Source: Atherix ibis (Eukaryota; Arthropoda; Insecta; Diptera; Athericidae). From it: 64,000 nt of DNA. The translations under genes and the position numbers were made by a program. Below the pieces are notes generated by a model. It worked only from the letters and a program-made list of their open reading frames with translations. It made no database searches and was not told the origin of the DNA. Position 1 is the first letter of the stretch. Every line of letters starts with the position of its first letter. Below are positions 26,450-37,470 of the stretch, piece after piece. Location of the stretch: the NCBI GenBank assembly GCA_958298945.1, contig OY282607.1, positions 74,082,868 to 74,146,867 of the forward strand, given 5' to 3'.

Positions 26450-27118
26450 TTGTCAATAAGGAAGGAATTTCTTTGAAGACGTAAATTTTATCCAAGCATG
26501 AACATTATAGCAAGCACAATTGAGAAGGTACCGAAAAAATATTTCTAAAGGACACAAGTCAAATTGTTTATACCGTGTAAGAATGACCAATTGGGAAGTT
26601 ATCCACAGTAACAAGATGACGTCCTATCAATGGATTTTTGATGTTGAGGAACAAAAACCGTCCTATTGCCGACAGAAACTCGTTCGTGGAGATGATCGTA
26701 TGACATGGTGAAGCAGCCATCGATCTGGTACGAATGATCATTTTTTCTAGCCTTTTAAGAACTTCTGATCAGCTTCAATGTTAATCGATGGTGCAACCTC
26801 ATAGAGTCTTTATTCGTTCCACATTTTCATTAGTTTTCAATGGTGAAAGCCTTCCGGGGCGAGGTTCCGATCCATCCAAAATTGTTTTGTGCCACCAAAA
26901 CTTATCCTCTTGATAAGGGATGTTCTTTATTGCAACTTTTCATAATTTAACCTCGTGGATTCACCAACTTTAACACAAAATTTGATGGGAGAGGTGGCTA
27001 CCGCCACCCTATAGAACCTTTTACTGTACGTCTAGAAGCGACTACCGTACATGCTCAGGGAGACAAAATACGCAATGTAGCCAGCTCACTCTCAATGTTG
27101 CCTCTGCCACACCTCGTA
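26450..27118 (-). mobile_element. Internally deleted mariner remnant (copy F)
   Basis: Minus strand. The 5' end near 27118 reads tttacgaggtgtggcag, like the start of copy C (tacgaggcttggcat). An N-terminal block IKFCVKVGES...YEKLQ lies at about 26975-26925, then GRLSPLKTNENVERIKTL at about 26865-26800. The internal join to EVLKRLEKM is at about 26755-26775. A corrupted second-Asp block (ASPCHTIISTNEFL) follows near 26710-26660. The open frame on the plus strand at 26520-26711 is its shadow. The join matches that of copies B and D. Confidence 0.7.
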
Positions 27119-27264
27119 AAAGGGTGCATCGACAATTCTAGGAAGTATTTTATATACTATAAATTTAGTTAACTATAAAAACTAATATAAATAATATTAT
27201 TTATGGGTAGAGAGCAGACGTAAAACAAAATATTTGAATAACTTACAATAAGATATAAGGTGTA

Positions 27265-28514
27265 GTAAAAAGAAATCCAATATTTTTGCATTAAATTGAA
27301 GGTTTCATTTAGCATAGATGGAATGCTACGATTTAGGTCAAATATACACCGTTTTGTTCGATAACTTGTTGCCATTTTGGAGGTAATTTCATAATGCCTC
27401 CCTCATAGAAACCCTCGTCCCTATTGGCAAAAAACTGGGACAGTCGATTTTCACAATCTTCTCTTGAGGCGAATTTTTTACCTGCAAAATCATTCGTCAT
27501 AGACAGGAAGAGGTGGTAATCACTTGGTGCCAGGTCCGGACTATAAGGTGGATGCATAAGAACATCCCAACCAAGGTCCCGGAACTTCTGGCGAGTCACT
27601 ATCGATGTATGCGGCCTGGCGTTGTCCTGATGGAACACAATTCCTCTCCTATTAGCCAAAGCTGGCCGCTTCTGGGCGATTGCTTCTTTCAGACGGTCCA
27701 ATTGTTGACAGTATAGGTCCGAATTAAGAGTTCGGCCGTACGGGAGCAGCTAATAGTAGATGATTCCCTGCCAGTCCCACCAAACACACAGCAAAACCTT
27801 CCTGGCTGTCAATCCTGGCTTGACCACCGTTTGCGCCGGGTGACCGCGATTTGACCACGACCGTTGTCGCTTGACGTTGTCGTAAGTGACCCACTTTTCA
27901 TCACCAGTAACCATCCACTTCAGAAATGGATCCATATTGTTGCGATTCAGCAGCGATCCGCAGATGGAAATTCGGTCCATGAGGTTTTTTTGCGATAACT
28001 CGTGTGGCGCCCACACATCGAGCTTCTTTTTGTATCCAGTCTTATTTAAGAGGTTCCAAACGGTTTTTTTGTGCAATGTTTAGCTCCTGGGCAATCGAAA
28101 CAGTGCTTACATGACGGTAGGACTCGACGATTTCCATTATTTTATCGACATTTTCGACAATTGGCCTTCCAGAGCGTGGTGCATCTTTGACATCAAAATT
28201 ACCGGAACGGAATCGACGAAACCAAAATTGTGCATGATTGACTGTTACAGTATCAGGACCATAAACACTATTCACATTTTCAGCTGCCTGGCTTGCGTTT
28301 TCGTATTTATCGAAGAAAAATTGTAAAATATGGCGTATTTTCTCTTTGTTGGTGTCCATCTTTGACGCGTGCTAAGTTTTAATCACAAAACTGTATGAGA
28401 AGCTTTTTTAGTACAAAATCTTATCTTTCTAACGCCATCTAGTGCAACCCTTTTAAAACGGGAGATACAGACTCCTAAAGCCATCTATTGGCAAAATAAT
28501 GGATTACTTTTTAC
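27265..28514 (-). mobile_element. Mariner of a second lineage, complete ends and TA duplication
   Basis: A 1250-bp mariner on the minus strand. Its ends read gtaaaaagaaatccaatatt on the left and, complemented, gtaaaaagtaatccattatt on the right: inverted repeats of ~24 bp with two mismatches and one indel. They are unrelated to the cgagggt ends of the other family. TA flanks both sides (27263-27264 and 28515-28516). It lies only ~145 bp from the 5' end of remnant F. Confidence 0.93.
27333..28359 (-). pseudogene. Mariner transposase pseudogene (one frameshift, one stop)
   Basis: Transposase of the gtaaaaag-ended mariner. The start at 28359 (MDTNKEKIRHIL) fits the family's N-terminus. N-terminal helix-turn-helix with FWFRRFRSGNFDVKD, GRPIVENV linker, KKKLDVWAPHEL, first Asp in VTGDEKW, second in HQDNARPHT, third in PSDYHLF with 34 residues between the last two. 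C-terminus EQNGVYLT at 27333. Two lesions are seen: an indel near 28076-28080, in an A-rich run, shifts the frame after AQELNI, and an in-frame TAG at 27750-27752 stands where relatives have Glu in IIYYE. All catalytic residues are present. About 340 residues when read through. Confidence 0.92.
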
Positions 28515-28516
28515 TA

Positions 28517-29966
28517 TATAAGTCTCCGCCAATCGCCGAAAGACAATACGATATTTCCCATATTTTTGCCAAAATAAATAGCTTCTAAAGCTACTTAGAC
28601 TGGTTTTAGAGTAGCCAGTTTAAAAATAAATCAGTTCTGAGCGTGTATAAATTTGCCACCGTTATTAATTATTTCTATCTTTTTCCCCTGTTAGCATAAT
28701 TCCACTTTCTTTGGATTTGAACATCGGCTTGTCTTTGATAAAATGTTGAAACAATCGTTTTTCTTTTGAAATAAAGCAAATGTCTTGATCGAAATGAAAA
28801 GAGAAAAATTTTTAAAAGTGGCATGACCCAGAAAAGTCACTTTCATTCAATTTAGCCGGCACAAAACAAGTGGATTTCATGATCATGAAAATTCTCTTTC
28901 AAACAATTCTGGTTATAGTCATGCACTTGTTAGGTCGTGAATACGCCTATACTTGTACATATATTTTTAAAATCTACTCCATAAGTATTGGCTAAGTCAT
29001 ATTTTAGACATACGAATACAATATGCCAAAGATCTTATTATGCTCAATGTATAATAGGAATCCATATTCGACAGCGACCCACGCTAAAATGTATTTGAAT
29101 GATTAGGCCTTTGCCCAGAAAATAGGAGAGTTTCTTTAACGTTAATGGGTAGTATTTCTCTTTAAGATGAATTGTCTGATAAAATTTATAATTTATTTTT
29201 AAATTGGAAATGAACTATAAGAAATTCAATAAACTTCTTGCAATACAGTGTACGAAAAAAGTAAAATTCATTAGCTTACCATATTAGTAAGATATATTTT
29301 CTGATATTATGTGGTCTTAACTATAACACACTTAAGCGATATATGATAAAATAAAATATGGATACTAAAAAAAATACAAACGTTTTCTTATATATTTATA
29401 ATATCAAATTTAAGTACAATCAAGCAGTCTTCATGACTATATAGTGAGATATTTATGAAAATTTATAGTAGAACAAGTTGTATTACATAAAAAACTAAGT
29501 ACAAGTAATTTCAATTTATAATATGCAGAGGCATGTTCCGTATAGTTTTTGCATTATTTATGCAAATTAATTATAACATCTTGTATTATTTGTTAATATA
29601 ACTTTGGAATTATATAATAAAACCAAAGTAAGTAAATCTTTTGCAAAAAATAAGCTCCAATAAAGAATTCTAGAAGTTAAATATCTATCTCCAGAGTTCG
29701 ATTTACCATAATTCTAAAAATTAAACATTTTAGTGAGAAAATAAAATTATTTATGCCAAGTTTAACGGTAGTGTCAATAAGCAATCTTTCCAAAGTCGTT
29801 CAATAATCAAGGTACTTCGATATCCACCGGTAAATATAAGATTGTTTATTACCTTATTTGTATTTTATTGCAATTAATATAACAATATTATCGACATAAA
29901 GCATTTTGACGACATTTTCATCAAATCAAGTATACCGAATAATCTTTCATTCTATAATTCGTACTG
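28517..29966. other. AT-rich non-coding spacer
   Basis: No gene recognised. The first ~500 bp are slightly less AT-rich; from 29150 on it is A/T runs. Confidence 0.5.
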
Positions 29967-29968
29967 TA

Positions 29969-31205
29969 AAGGGTCTACAAATTAAAACACACACTTTGTA
30001 TTACAGACATCGATCCTTCTTTCTAAATGCTCGATCACATTTATGTATAATTGTGGCTCTATTTCACGGATGACGCAGTTGCTATTTGTTTTGGGCTCTT
30101 GAATTGTGTATGGACTATTCTTATAACCATAATCTTGAACATAACCGCACAAACAGTAGTCCAACGACGATTTCAAAAAATCAATCGTTTCTGGCACAAT
30201 GTGGCATGTAGTGCCGTTCTGTTGATATTTACGGTGACCATTGTTCATCGAATGGAACATATCAAAACTTTTTTCGACGATTAAAAGACGGTAATTTTAA
30301 TGGAGTAATAAAAAACGTAAAGGAGTACTAGCAAAAATTCAAAAACGCAGAACTATTAAAATTACGTGATAAAGATCCAACTCAAACACTCGATTTGTCA
30401 ACTACGTTAAATGCGGATAGATCTACTTTTGATAATTTTACATACAATGAAAACGGTCCAAAAAGTAGGAAATTGGAACCCATATCAATACCAGGCGAAA
30501 GACTCCGAGAAACATTGACTCACGTGCAAGATGCTCCTCGGACAACGGCAAAGAAAGAGTTTTTGCATCGTATTCTTATAAGCAATGAAAAATGGGTTTA
30601 CTATATACAACAATACTAAATGATCTTAAATAATGGACAAGCCCAGAAGAAGTAGGTCCATCAACGCCAAAACGTAATATCCACGATCCGAAGGTTCTGC
30701 TGTGTATCTTGTGGGATCAGAGGGTTATTATTTATTATGAACTCCTCAAACCACCGGAAATCATTACTGGTGATCGTTATCGACCAACTGCAGCTAATAA
30801 GACTGAACGAGCTTTGATAGAAAAATCGCCGGAATGGGATCATAGATATGACAAGCTAATTCTACTACACGACAACGCCAGGTCCCATGTTGCAAAACCC
30901 CACTAACCTTACCCCACCCACTGTATTCGACATATACTGCTCCTTCAGAACTACATTTGTTCCGGTCCATGCCTTTGACCCTTTCGAGAAAATGGTTCAG
31001 ATCTCATGAGAGTATCGAAAAATGGCTTCATGAATGGATCGAATCGAAGGAACCAGAATTTTTCCTCCGAGCCATCCGTTTATTACCCGTAAGATGGGAG
31101 AAAGTAGTCTCATACGATGAGGGCTAGTTTGAATAAAATCACTTTATGTGTTATTATATAAATAAATAACAAACTTTGTTCAAAATAGGCAAGAACTTGT
31201 ACCCA
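29969..31205 (+). mobile_element. Fossil mariner, heavily decayed
   Basis: A plus-strand mariner with probable ends. The left end after TA (29967-29968) contains gggtctacaa; the right end complemented before TA (31206-31207) contains tgggtacaag. Only about a dozen end bases agree, so the boundaries are approximate. Coding remnants inside are about as diverged as those of the 57-kb fossil. The 36-bp palindrome at 31267-31302 lies just outside. Confidence 0.7.
30120..31127 (+). pseudogene. Mariner transposase fossil
   Basis: A plus-strand transposase broken by many stops and frameshifts. Readable blocks are a FFRRLKDGNFNG-like N-terminal domain (~30265-30300), TLTHVQDAPRTTAKKEFLHRIL (~30510-30575), then ISNEKWVYY, in which the first catalytic Asp is Asn. 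WDQRVIIYYELLKPPEIITGDRY (~30710-30780) follows, then LLHDNARSHV (~30870) with the second Asp intact. The third-Asp region (~30910-30950) is unreadable. The tail RWEKVVSYDEG ends with TAG at 31125-31127. WDQ..IIYYELLKP and RWEKVV place it closer to the Mos1-type copy at 48.6 kb than to the cgagggt family. Confidence 0.8.
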
Positions 31206-31266
31206 TACTCAATAGATTAATAGAAAAGAGAAAAAAACGGCAAATATCTTTTGGTCAAAATTCTCC

Positions 31267-31302
31267 TGATGAAGATACAGGTTTAAACCTGTATCTTCAT
31301 CA
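31267..31302. repeat. Perfect 36-bp palindrome
   Basis: Two 18-bp halves, perfectly complementary with no spacer, centred on tttaaa. It could extrude as a cruciform or form a short hairpin RNA if transcribed. It sits between the mariner and piggyBac fossils. It could be fused inverted ends of a lost element, but this is not established. Confidence 0.9.
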
Positions 31303-31339
31303 AAAGGGCCATAGAAAATCGAGACTATATCGGGAATAT

Positions 31340-32038
31340 TATTCGTCAGAATTACCGAAAGACTATATTTAGTTTTAGCTATATTTAAATGTGTTTTATG
31401 AATTAATTAATCGATATTATCGTATGAGCAGCAGAATCCTACCAAAAAAAAAACGTTCACATGGAAAGATATTACACTGAAAGAATGTTACGCATTTCTG
31501 GGGATTCTCATTATGTTTGACATAAATAATTCTATTAATCTATTTTAATTACCATAATAGATTTTGGAACATTCTCAGTTTCATACCATTCTTCTCTATT
31601 TTCAGTTTAATCCTAGATGGACGCATAAAATAGAATGAGGTTTTATTAATACAAGACTTGGAAACAATGTTAAATTCAAATTTATCGAAATTATATAACT
31701 CTACGGAGTGCTTGACCAGCGACAATAAAATTTGTCTGTACCGTGGAACAACGAAGTTAATTCAATATATTCTATCAAAGCCAATAAAATACAGAATGAA
31801 GGTTTGCTGGATCTGTAACTATGAAAACTCGTATCTACTTATGGGTAGTTATGGAGCGGTAGAAGTACAACCGGTCGTCAAACCAGTCAAGGGAAAGGTT
31901 AGCGGCATCTTATCGAGGGTTGAATATAAATATTACGATGGACAACTTCTTCACATCATTATCTTTAGTGTAATACCTGTTTTCATGAAATCTAACAGTT
32001 TCAAGAACCCAAAAAAAATTCAGCACTCGGAAAGCTGA
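31340..32038 (+). pseudogene. piggyBac-family transposase fossil, truncated
   Basis: Read on the plus strand, about 31450-31525 gives TFTWKDITLKECYAFLGIL, matching the piggyBac DDE domain start (an ELKAFLG-type block). About 31700-31830 gives LTSDNKICLYRG followed by IQYILSKPIKYRMKVCWIC, where the family has a DE-L-PF-RGR block and an Y-PSKP-KYGIK block. The catalytic Asp of the DEQ block is not preserved as such. The open part 31658-32038 ends at a stop, and the C-terminal Cys-rich region is not recognised. No TTAA-flanked end was found. Mariner copy 3 begins 13 bp further on. Only the family, not the subfamily, is clear. Confidence 0.75.
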
Positions 32039-32052
32039 ACAAATCAGACGTA

Positions 32053-33342
32053 CGAGGGTCATTCAACAAGTACTTAGCCTCAACAAGATGGAACTGCTGT
32101 CACAAAAGAAATGTACCATCGTGCAGTACATTCTTATAGTAGCCTACTGTCAAAGTTTCAGTCGATTCCCTTCATTAGTTTTGTTTTGAGAGCCTTTGAA
32201 AGCGAGCGTGTCGGTCGGTTGCACAAAAATGGAAAAAGAACAATATCGTTCGGTGATTAGATTCTTGTTTTTGGAAGGGAAAATGCGCAGCGAAATCAAA
32301 GATCGCTTGGATGCTGTGTATGGTGACTCTTCTCCTTCGATGGCGACCGTCAAGAATTGGTTCAACGAGTTTGTTCGTGGCCGCACGTCGGTTTTTGATG
32401 AGCCACGCCCAGGTGCCCCGAAAACGGCTGCTACGGAGGAAAACGTTAAAAAAGTCCACGATCTCGTGTTGGCAGACCGTCGATTGAAGGTTCACGAGAT
32501 AGCTGAGACTGTGGGCATCGCAGTAGGAACGGTGCATCATATTCTACACGAAGAACTGGGCATGAGAAAGCTGTCGGCGCGATGGGTGCCGCGTTTGCTC
32601 ACACCGGAAAAGAAGCGCAACTGTGAGACCACATCGGCGACGTATTTGGCGCTGTTTCAGCGCAATCCAGCGGAGTACTTGCGTCGTTTTGTGACCGTCG
32701 ACGAAACATGGATTCACTGGTACACACCAGAGACCAAGGAACAGTCGAAACAGTGGACTTCACCCGGCAAACGTGCTCCGAAGAAGGCGAAGACTGTTCG
32801 ATCGGCCGGAAAGGTGATGGCCACCGTTTTCTGGGATTCACAAGGTGTGATCAACATCGATTACCTCGAGAAGGGTAAAACAATCACGTGGCGCTACTAT
32901 GCTGACTTATTGGGCCGATTTGACATCGAATTGAAGAAAAAGCGGCCCCGCTTTGCGAAGAAAAAAGTGCTGTTCCACCACGACAACGCGCCGGCTCACA
33001 CCTTCGCCGTCGCCATGGCCAAATTGGTCGAATTGCGCTACGAATTCCTGCCCAACCCACAGTACTCTCCAGATTTGGCCCCCTGTGACTAATTTTTGTT
33101 TCTAAACCTGAAAAAATCACTAGCCGGGAATAGATTTGGGTCGAATGAGGAGGTCATCGTCGCCACGGAGGCCTATTTTGCTTCCCTCGAGAAAATGTAT
33201 TTTTTGGACGGGTTAAAAAAGTTAGAGCATCGCTGGGCCAAGTGTATCGAACTTGAAGGAGGTTATGTGGAAAAATAAATTGCCACCTTTCCAAAATTTT
33301 CGTTTTTCTTTTCTAGGCTAAGTACTTGTTGAATGACCCTCG
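32053..33342 (+). mobile_element. Mariner copy 3, longest of the three copies
   Basis: A 1290-bp mariner with perfect 28-bp terminal inverted repeats and TA duplications at 32051-32052 and 33343-33344. The ~175-bp leader before the transposase keeps the 14 bp missing from copy 2. Except for one nonsense codon the transposase is intact. It lies immediately beside the piggyBac fossil. Confidence 0.96.
32229..33278 (+). pseudogene. Mariner transposase, one nonsense codon (Y288 to stop)
   Basis: A 349-codon mariner transposase with a single visible coding lesion: TAA at 33090-33092, codon 288, where copies 1 and 2 have a Tyr codon. The stop falls directly after Asp287, the third catalytic Asp (PCD). 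Start chosen at 32229 (MEKEQYRS) rather than 11 codons upstream because the other copies share this start. Order: helix-turn-helix with MATVKNWFNEF, EPRPGAPK linker, second helix-turn-helix, WVPRLLT, VTVDETW, HHDNAPAHT, then PCD-stop. The last 61 codons stay open to 33278. The 287-residue product would keep all three acidic residues but lose the C-terminal tail. Confidence 0.94.
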
Positions 33343-33344
33343 TA

Positions 33345-34222
33345 ATTTGGACGCAACACAATCTCTAATGGCAAAAAAATAAAACTTGAATATTAGAATT
33401 TAAAAAAAGCAGTAGCTAAAACTAGATTTAAATAATACGAAGGTACACAACACTAAGCTAAACGAAGAAACGTCCTTTGGTACTTTTGTTTTAATATACT
33501 CGTATATTTGCGACAATTGAGCGAATAATTATGCCTATCACTTATTGAAGATCAATTCACAAAAAATCACACCCTGCAATCGTGAACTACATTGGAAAGC
33601 CTGTTCCAGAATTATAAATACAAATTTTCCCTGAAACTGTACTATCTGCATTTCAGCAAGTATGTAGTATGTATAGAATAAAAATAGTAGTTGGTTCATG
33701 ACATATTGTTATAAAGGATAAGCACATAGTTGACTTTGAATCCTATTTAATACGAATATAAAATGTTAGACAATATTAATATAAATGAAAATTGTAATTT
33801 ACTGAATTTTGTATAACAAGAACCTATTCGTACTCTATTAGTCAAACAGTACTCGAATATCTGGTAATTGACAGAAGGTTTAAGTAAAATTATGCATCTG
33901 ATTAGTGATAAAAAATGTCAGACAAAAAAATAACTGCCCAGGAGTCATCATGTGAAGTAAACTTAATATAGTGATTTATCGAAGCTATTCGTTTATGTTA
34001 TTCCTTATTTTTTATTGAAATGGAATCTTTTTTTACTCAATTATAAAATTCATTTATAGGGTTATTTCTTCTATAAGTATGAGTTGATTCTAGTAATCAA
34101 TTTAAGAGTAAAATAAATAAAAAATAATGAATTGCCTACTTGCGTTTATGTTGTTTTTTTTGGGGGAAAAAAAATAAAAACTATTTTCTGATTTCTTTAA
34201 TATTTTAAGGAATAATTGTTAT
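33345..34222. other. AT-rich non-coding spacer
   Basis: No gene recognised. The first bases after the mariner may continue the piggyBac fossil, but no motif supports it. Confidence 0.5.
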
Positions 34223-34432
34223 GCATAGATTCAATCATTTATCGATTGCGATAGTTAAGATAATATTATAAATACATTATTTGCTGGGAATTATTATATT
34301 TTGATCAAAAATACACTTTTATATTTTACTACAGAAAAGTGTATTTTTGATCAAAATATAATAATTCCCAGCAAATAATGTATTTATAATATTATCTTAA
34401 CTATCGCAATCGATAAATGATTGAATCTATGC
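34223..34432. repeat. Perfect 98-bp inverted repeat with 14-nt spacer
   Basis: The left arm 34223-34320 and right arm 34335-34432 are exact reverse complements at all 98 positions, separated by atattttactacag. The arms are AT-rich, with one central gctggg/cccagc segment. There is no coding potential. Nothing outside the arms matches and no flanking target duplication was found. Exact identity implies a very recent origin, active gene conversion, or a fold-back artefact of sequencing or assembly. If transcribed it would give a near-perfect 98-bp hairpin, a possible endo-siRNA source. Confidence 0.97.
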
Positions 34433-36908
34433 TCAACAAAATTCAAAAAAAATGTATTTTGTACAATTATTGGGAAAGTTGTAACAAGAAAATTTGATTT
34501 ACGAGTATGATATATTTTAGGTACGCATATATAGAAACTCATATTGCAAGTAAACTTACTTTTATGAAAGCAAATCCCATATTGGAGAACAGGTGATTAC
34601 AGCCCCAATATCTACAGGTGTATTTTAAAAACCAGACCCACTGCGATATTTTTGATTTATGAATTCTTTGTACAATTAAAGAGAAACTCGATAGTTTTCT
34701 TCATAGCCGTAAGCTATATTTTCAAACATTTTAATAAATTTTATTTGTTTTTCTTATCAAGTAGTAATTATTGACTCCTTGAAAATGACGCATTACGCAT
34801 TTTCATCGTTGACCATTTTCATTATAATTATTTTTTAATAGTGTGCAAATTGAAAGTAAAAGATATATCACATCATTTTATACATATACTCGTATTTTTC
34901 CAGTTTCTGTCTGTCTAAAGACTTCCACTTTCAATCATTAATATGTATTTCTCTTCAAACAATTCATTATTTCCACATTTTTAATATACCGAGTATTTTC
35001 TTAGCAGTAATTTTTCAATAAAAACTCCTCAGAAAATACTCGCTATAATAAAAGCTTTTCACTTCTACAATTCAATATGAAAATATTTCATTAAATTCTC
35101 AGAGAAAAAAAGTACCTTTTTAATGAATGAGGAGAAATTAGGTAAAACTTTTTTTTCTTCAGCCAAAATATTATAAACAAAAATACAAATATTACTACTA
35201 AATCATGTAAATGTGCAAGACTTTTTTTATTTGATTTTTATGAGAATTTTAAATTCAAATTAATTGGTAAAAAATAAAAAAATAAATATTTGAAAAATTT
35301 GTTAAAGTATAAAATGAATGGGACCGGCTTGAATGGAAAACATTGTTATATAATACAAATTTATTAGAAAATGTAAGTTCAATTAAAAATTTTAAAATAA
35401 TTTCTCTAAGATATTCTTAAAGAATCTTTGTTTTCTGTTTAAAATTTATAATTTAACAATCAAAAGATATTTGCAATATAATAACTGATAAGTACAGATC
35501 TTTAAAATCGTAATTTTATATAAGAAATATTAAAATTTATTCGAATGAAAATTATTACGATAAAATATTAATAAATAATAAAATTTCATATATTCCAAAA
35601 TATAAATTTATGGGTTGACATTTTTAAAACATTATTCAAGTTCATCTTTATAAAAATTTTTATTTATTTCTCACATTATTTTTGAAAATCTTTTCAAAAG
35701 ACGAGTACATAAATCAAAGTTTATATACAAGTATATATGAATATATCTACCTGATCACACACGGTGATATGAAAATATTTAAAACAAGATGTCGCCTTGA
35801 AAAAGTATGTTTACAGAAAAAAGGTATACGAGGTATAGTATGCGGGCCAAGAAACAACTTTGAATTTGTAAACAGGAAACTCAGATTTCAAGAAAAATAT
35901 ACTTCCATTTTTTGGAAAGAAAATAAAATAAAAATAATCCTAAAAAAAAGTGGAAAGTGTGACTTTGGCCTTTGGAGGTGTATATTTCAAGCTTGCTCTC
36001 ACTACCATAGTGAAATAAACCCAAAGTGGGCCAAATTTTATCTGTTACGAATATCTGTTGCTGTAGCTGTGTTTGTGTTGTAGTTAATGTTATCATTGGT
36101 TATTGTAGTCGAAACTTTTATAGTAAGGCTGTCACACTCGTAACTTTGACTATAAAATAACTAAGTGGCAAAGGTTAAAGAACCTACAAAATGTGTGTCA
36201 CCAGCCGTAGAATTACCTAGCGACGAACTATACATGTAAAAGTATGTGGTAAACATTGTTTTTTTTATTGTAATTTTTATTATTCCGAACATCTTTTAAC
36301 CAAGCACAAATCATTTTCAATTTCACAACAATCAAAATTTCATTTTATTTCTGATTTGATTCTATTCATATTTGATTTTAGAGAGAAAGGCGTTCGTGTG
36401 TAGAGTTTTTAGATACATTGATGCAGATTATACTTAGATAGATATCGAAACCATTTCGGAAATGATTACTTTCTCCAAAGGGATTTTCCTTTCTTCTACA
36501 AAATATTTCTGTTTATTCATGGTTCATGCAATGCGATGTTTTTTCTTACAGAAGATCACTAAGAGTTTTCTTAATTTGAATTTTGAAATGATGTGTGTAT
36601 CTATGCTTTCTCAATATTTTTTTTTTACAGATAAAATGATGATCAAAGAAAAAGTTGCAATTATGTATTGACGGCAAAACCAAAATCACAATCGGTAATG
36701 ATGAATATGTTAGCATATTTTAAATAATTTTAATTAATCATAAATAAACAATTTTTTATGTACATAGTTATATATTAGCGTAACTGATAGAAATTTTAAC
36801 TTTTCATTTAGTGGAATAAATATTACCTAAGGAATTATTTTGAACATATTTCTAATATTTTTTCGCGAATTGTCCCATAAATTATGGATCCAAATAATTA
36901 TTTTTGGG
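34433..36908. other. AT-rich non-coding stretch
   Basis: No gene recognised. A 133-codon frame at 35682-36083 starting with TTG (104 codons from its first ATG) matches no family I know and is treated as doubtful. The part 35820-36250 is less AT-rich, with tacgagg near 35826 and ctcgta near 36136, which could be decayed mariner-type ends. Confidence 0.45.
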
Positions 36909-36910
36909 TA

Positions 36911-37470
36911 TACGAGGCTTGGCATCATTGAGAATTATCTGGCAATAGTGTGGACTTCTTCTCGACATAGCTTATACGTTACTCATTTCTAGACATGCAG
37001 TACAAATCTCAACCTCGTCAGGTTTCTAAAAGATCCTGCAAAGTATTTGGAGCAACGCTGTAATATCCAATTTTGTATTAAGCCTGGTGAATCAGCAAGT
37101 TTGACTTGAAAAAAGTTTCAACGAGGAATATTCCCTATCAAGAGCACAAGTTTATCGGACGTAATAGGAATTTTTGGCAGGCCGAAAGGCAGTAGATGAT
37201 GAACTTTGCTCAAGCAAGCTTTCAGTATCGAATATTGATGAATAAAGTGGAAAAAATACAAAGAATTTTAGGCCTTCTGGAAAAACTGTCAACCAAGATT
37301 TTTTAAATAAGTCCTTGAAAGGCTAAAAAAAGGGTTCAATACGACATTTCAGACATTTGCATGCTCCGCCATGACAATGCCCCCGCCACAACCTTAATAA
37401 GTTTTTGTTGGAAAAAAGAGTTGCTGTGGTTTCCCAGCCCCATATTCACTTAATCATAGATCCTGAAAAA
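36911..37470 (+). mobile_element. Deleted mariner remnant (copy C)
   Basis: Plus strand. The 5' end reads tacgaggcttggcatcattg. An N-terminal block QRCNIQFCIKPGESASLT lies at about 37055-37110. A block GKTVNQDFLN at about 37280-37310 is followed by the VLERL-type region and a decayed second-Asp block (CSAMTMPP for HHDNAPC), ending in PYSLNHRS near 37440 where relatives have PYSPDLSP. It keeps more of the middle than copies B, D and F, so its deletion is different. Confidence 0.65.

Noticed and set aside
26145..26459. 104-codon open frame on the plus strand starting with ATG
   Set aside because: The translation is dominated by Lys, Asn, Ile and Leu from A/T-rich codons and matches no family. 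It ends next to a mariner remnant. Several frames of this length appear by chance in the window.
29982..30284. Overlapping frames on both strands at the left of the 30-kb mariner
   Set aside because: They lie within the decayed N-terminal coding part of the mariner fossil and have no independent motif.
34223..34432. Interpretation of the 98-bp inverted repeat as a miRNA gene or a bacterial-type terminator
   Set aside because: The arms are far longer and more perfect than a typical miRNA precursor, and nothing in the window suggests a prokaryote.
35682..36083. 133-codon frame starting with TTG, 104 codons from the first ATG
   Set aside because: No recognisable domain, Lys- and Ile-rich at the start, and no supporting splice or promoter context. 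Possibly part of a decayed repeat.
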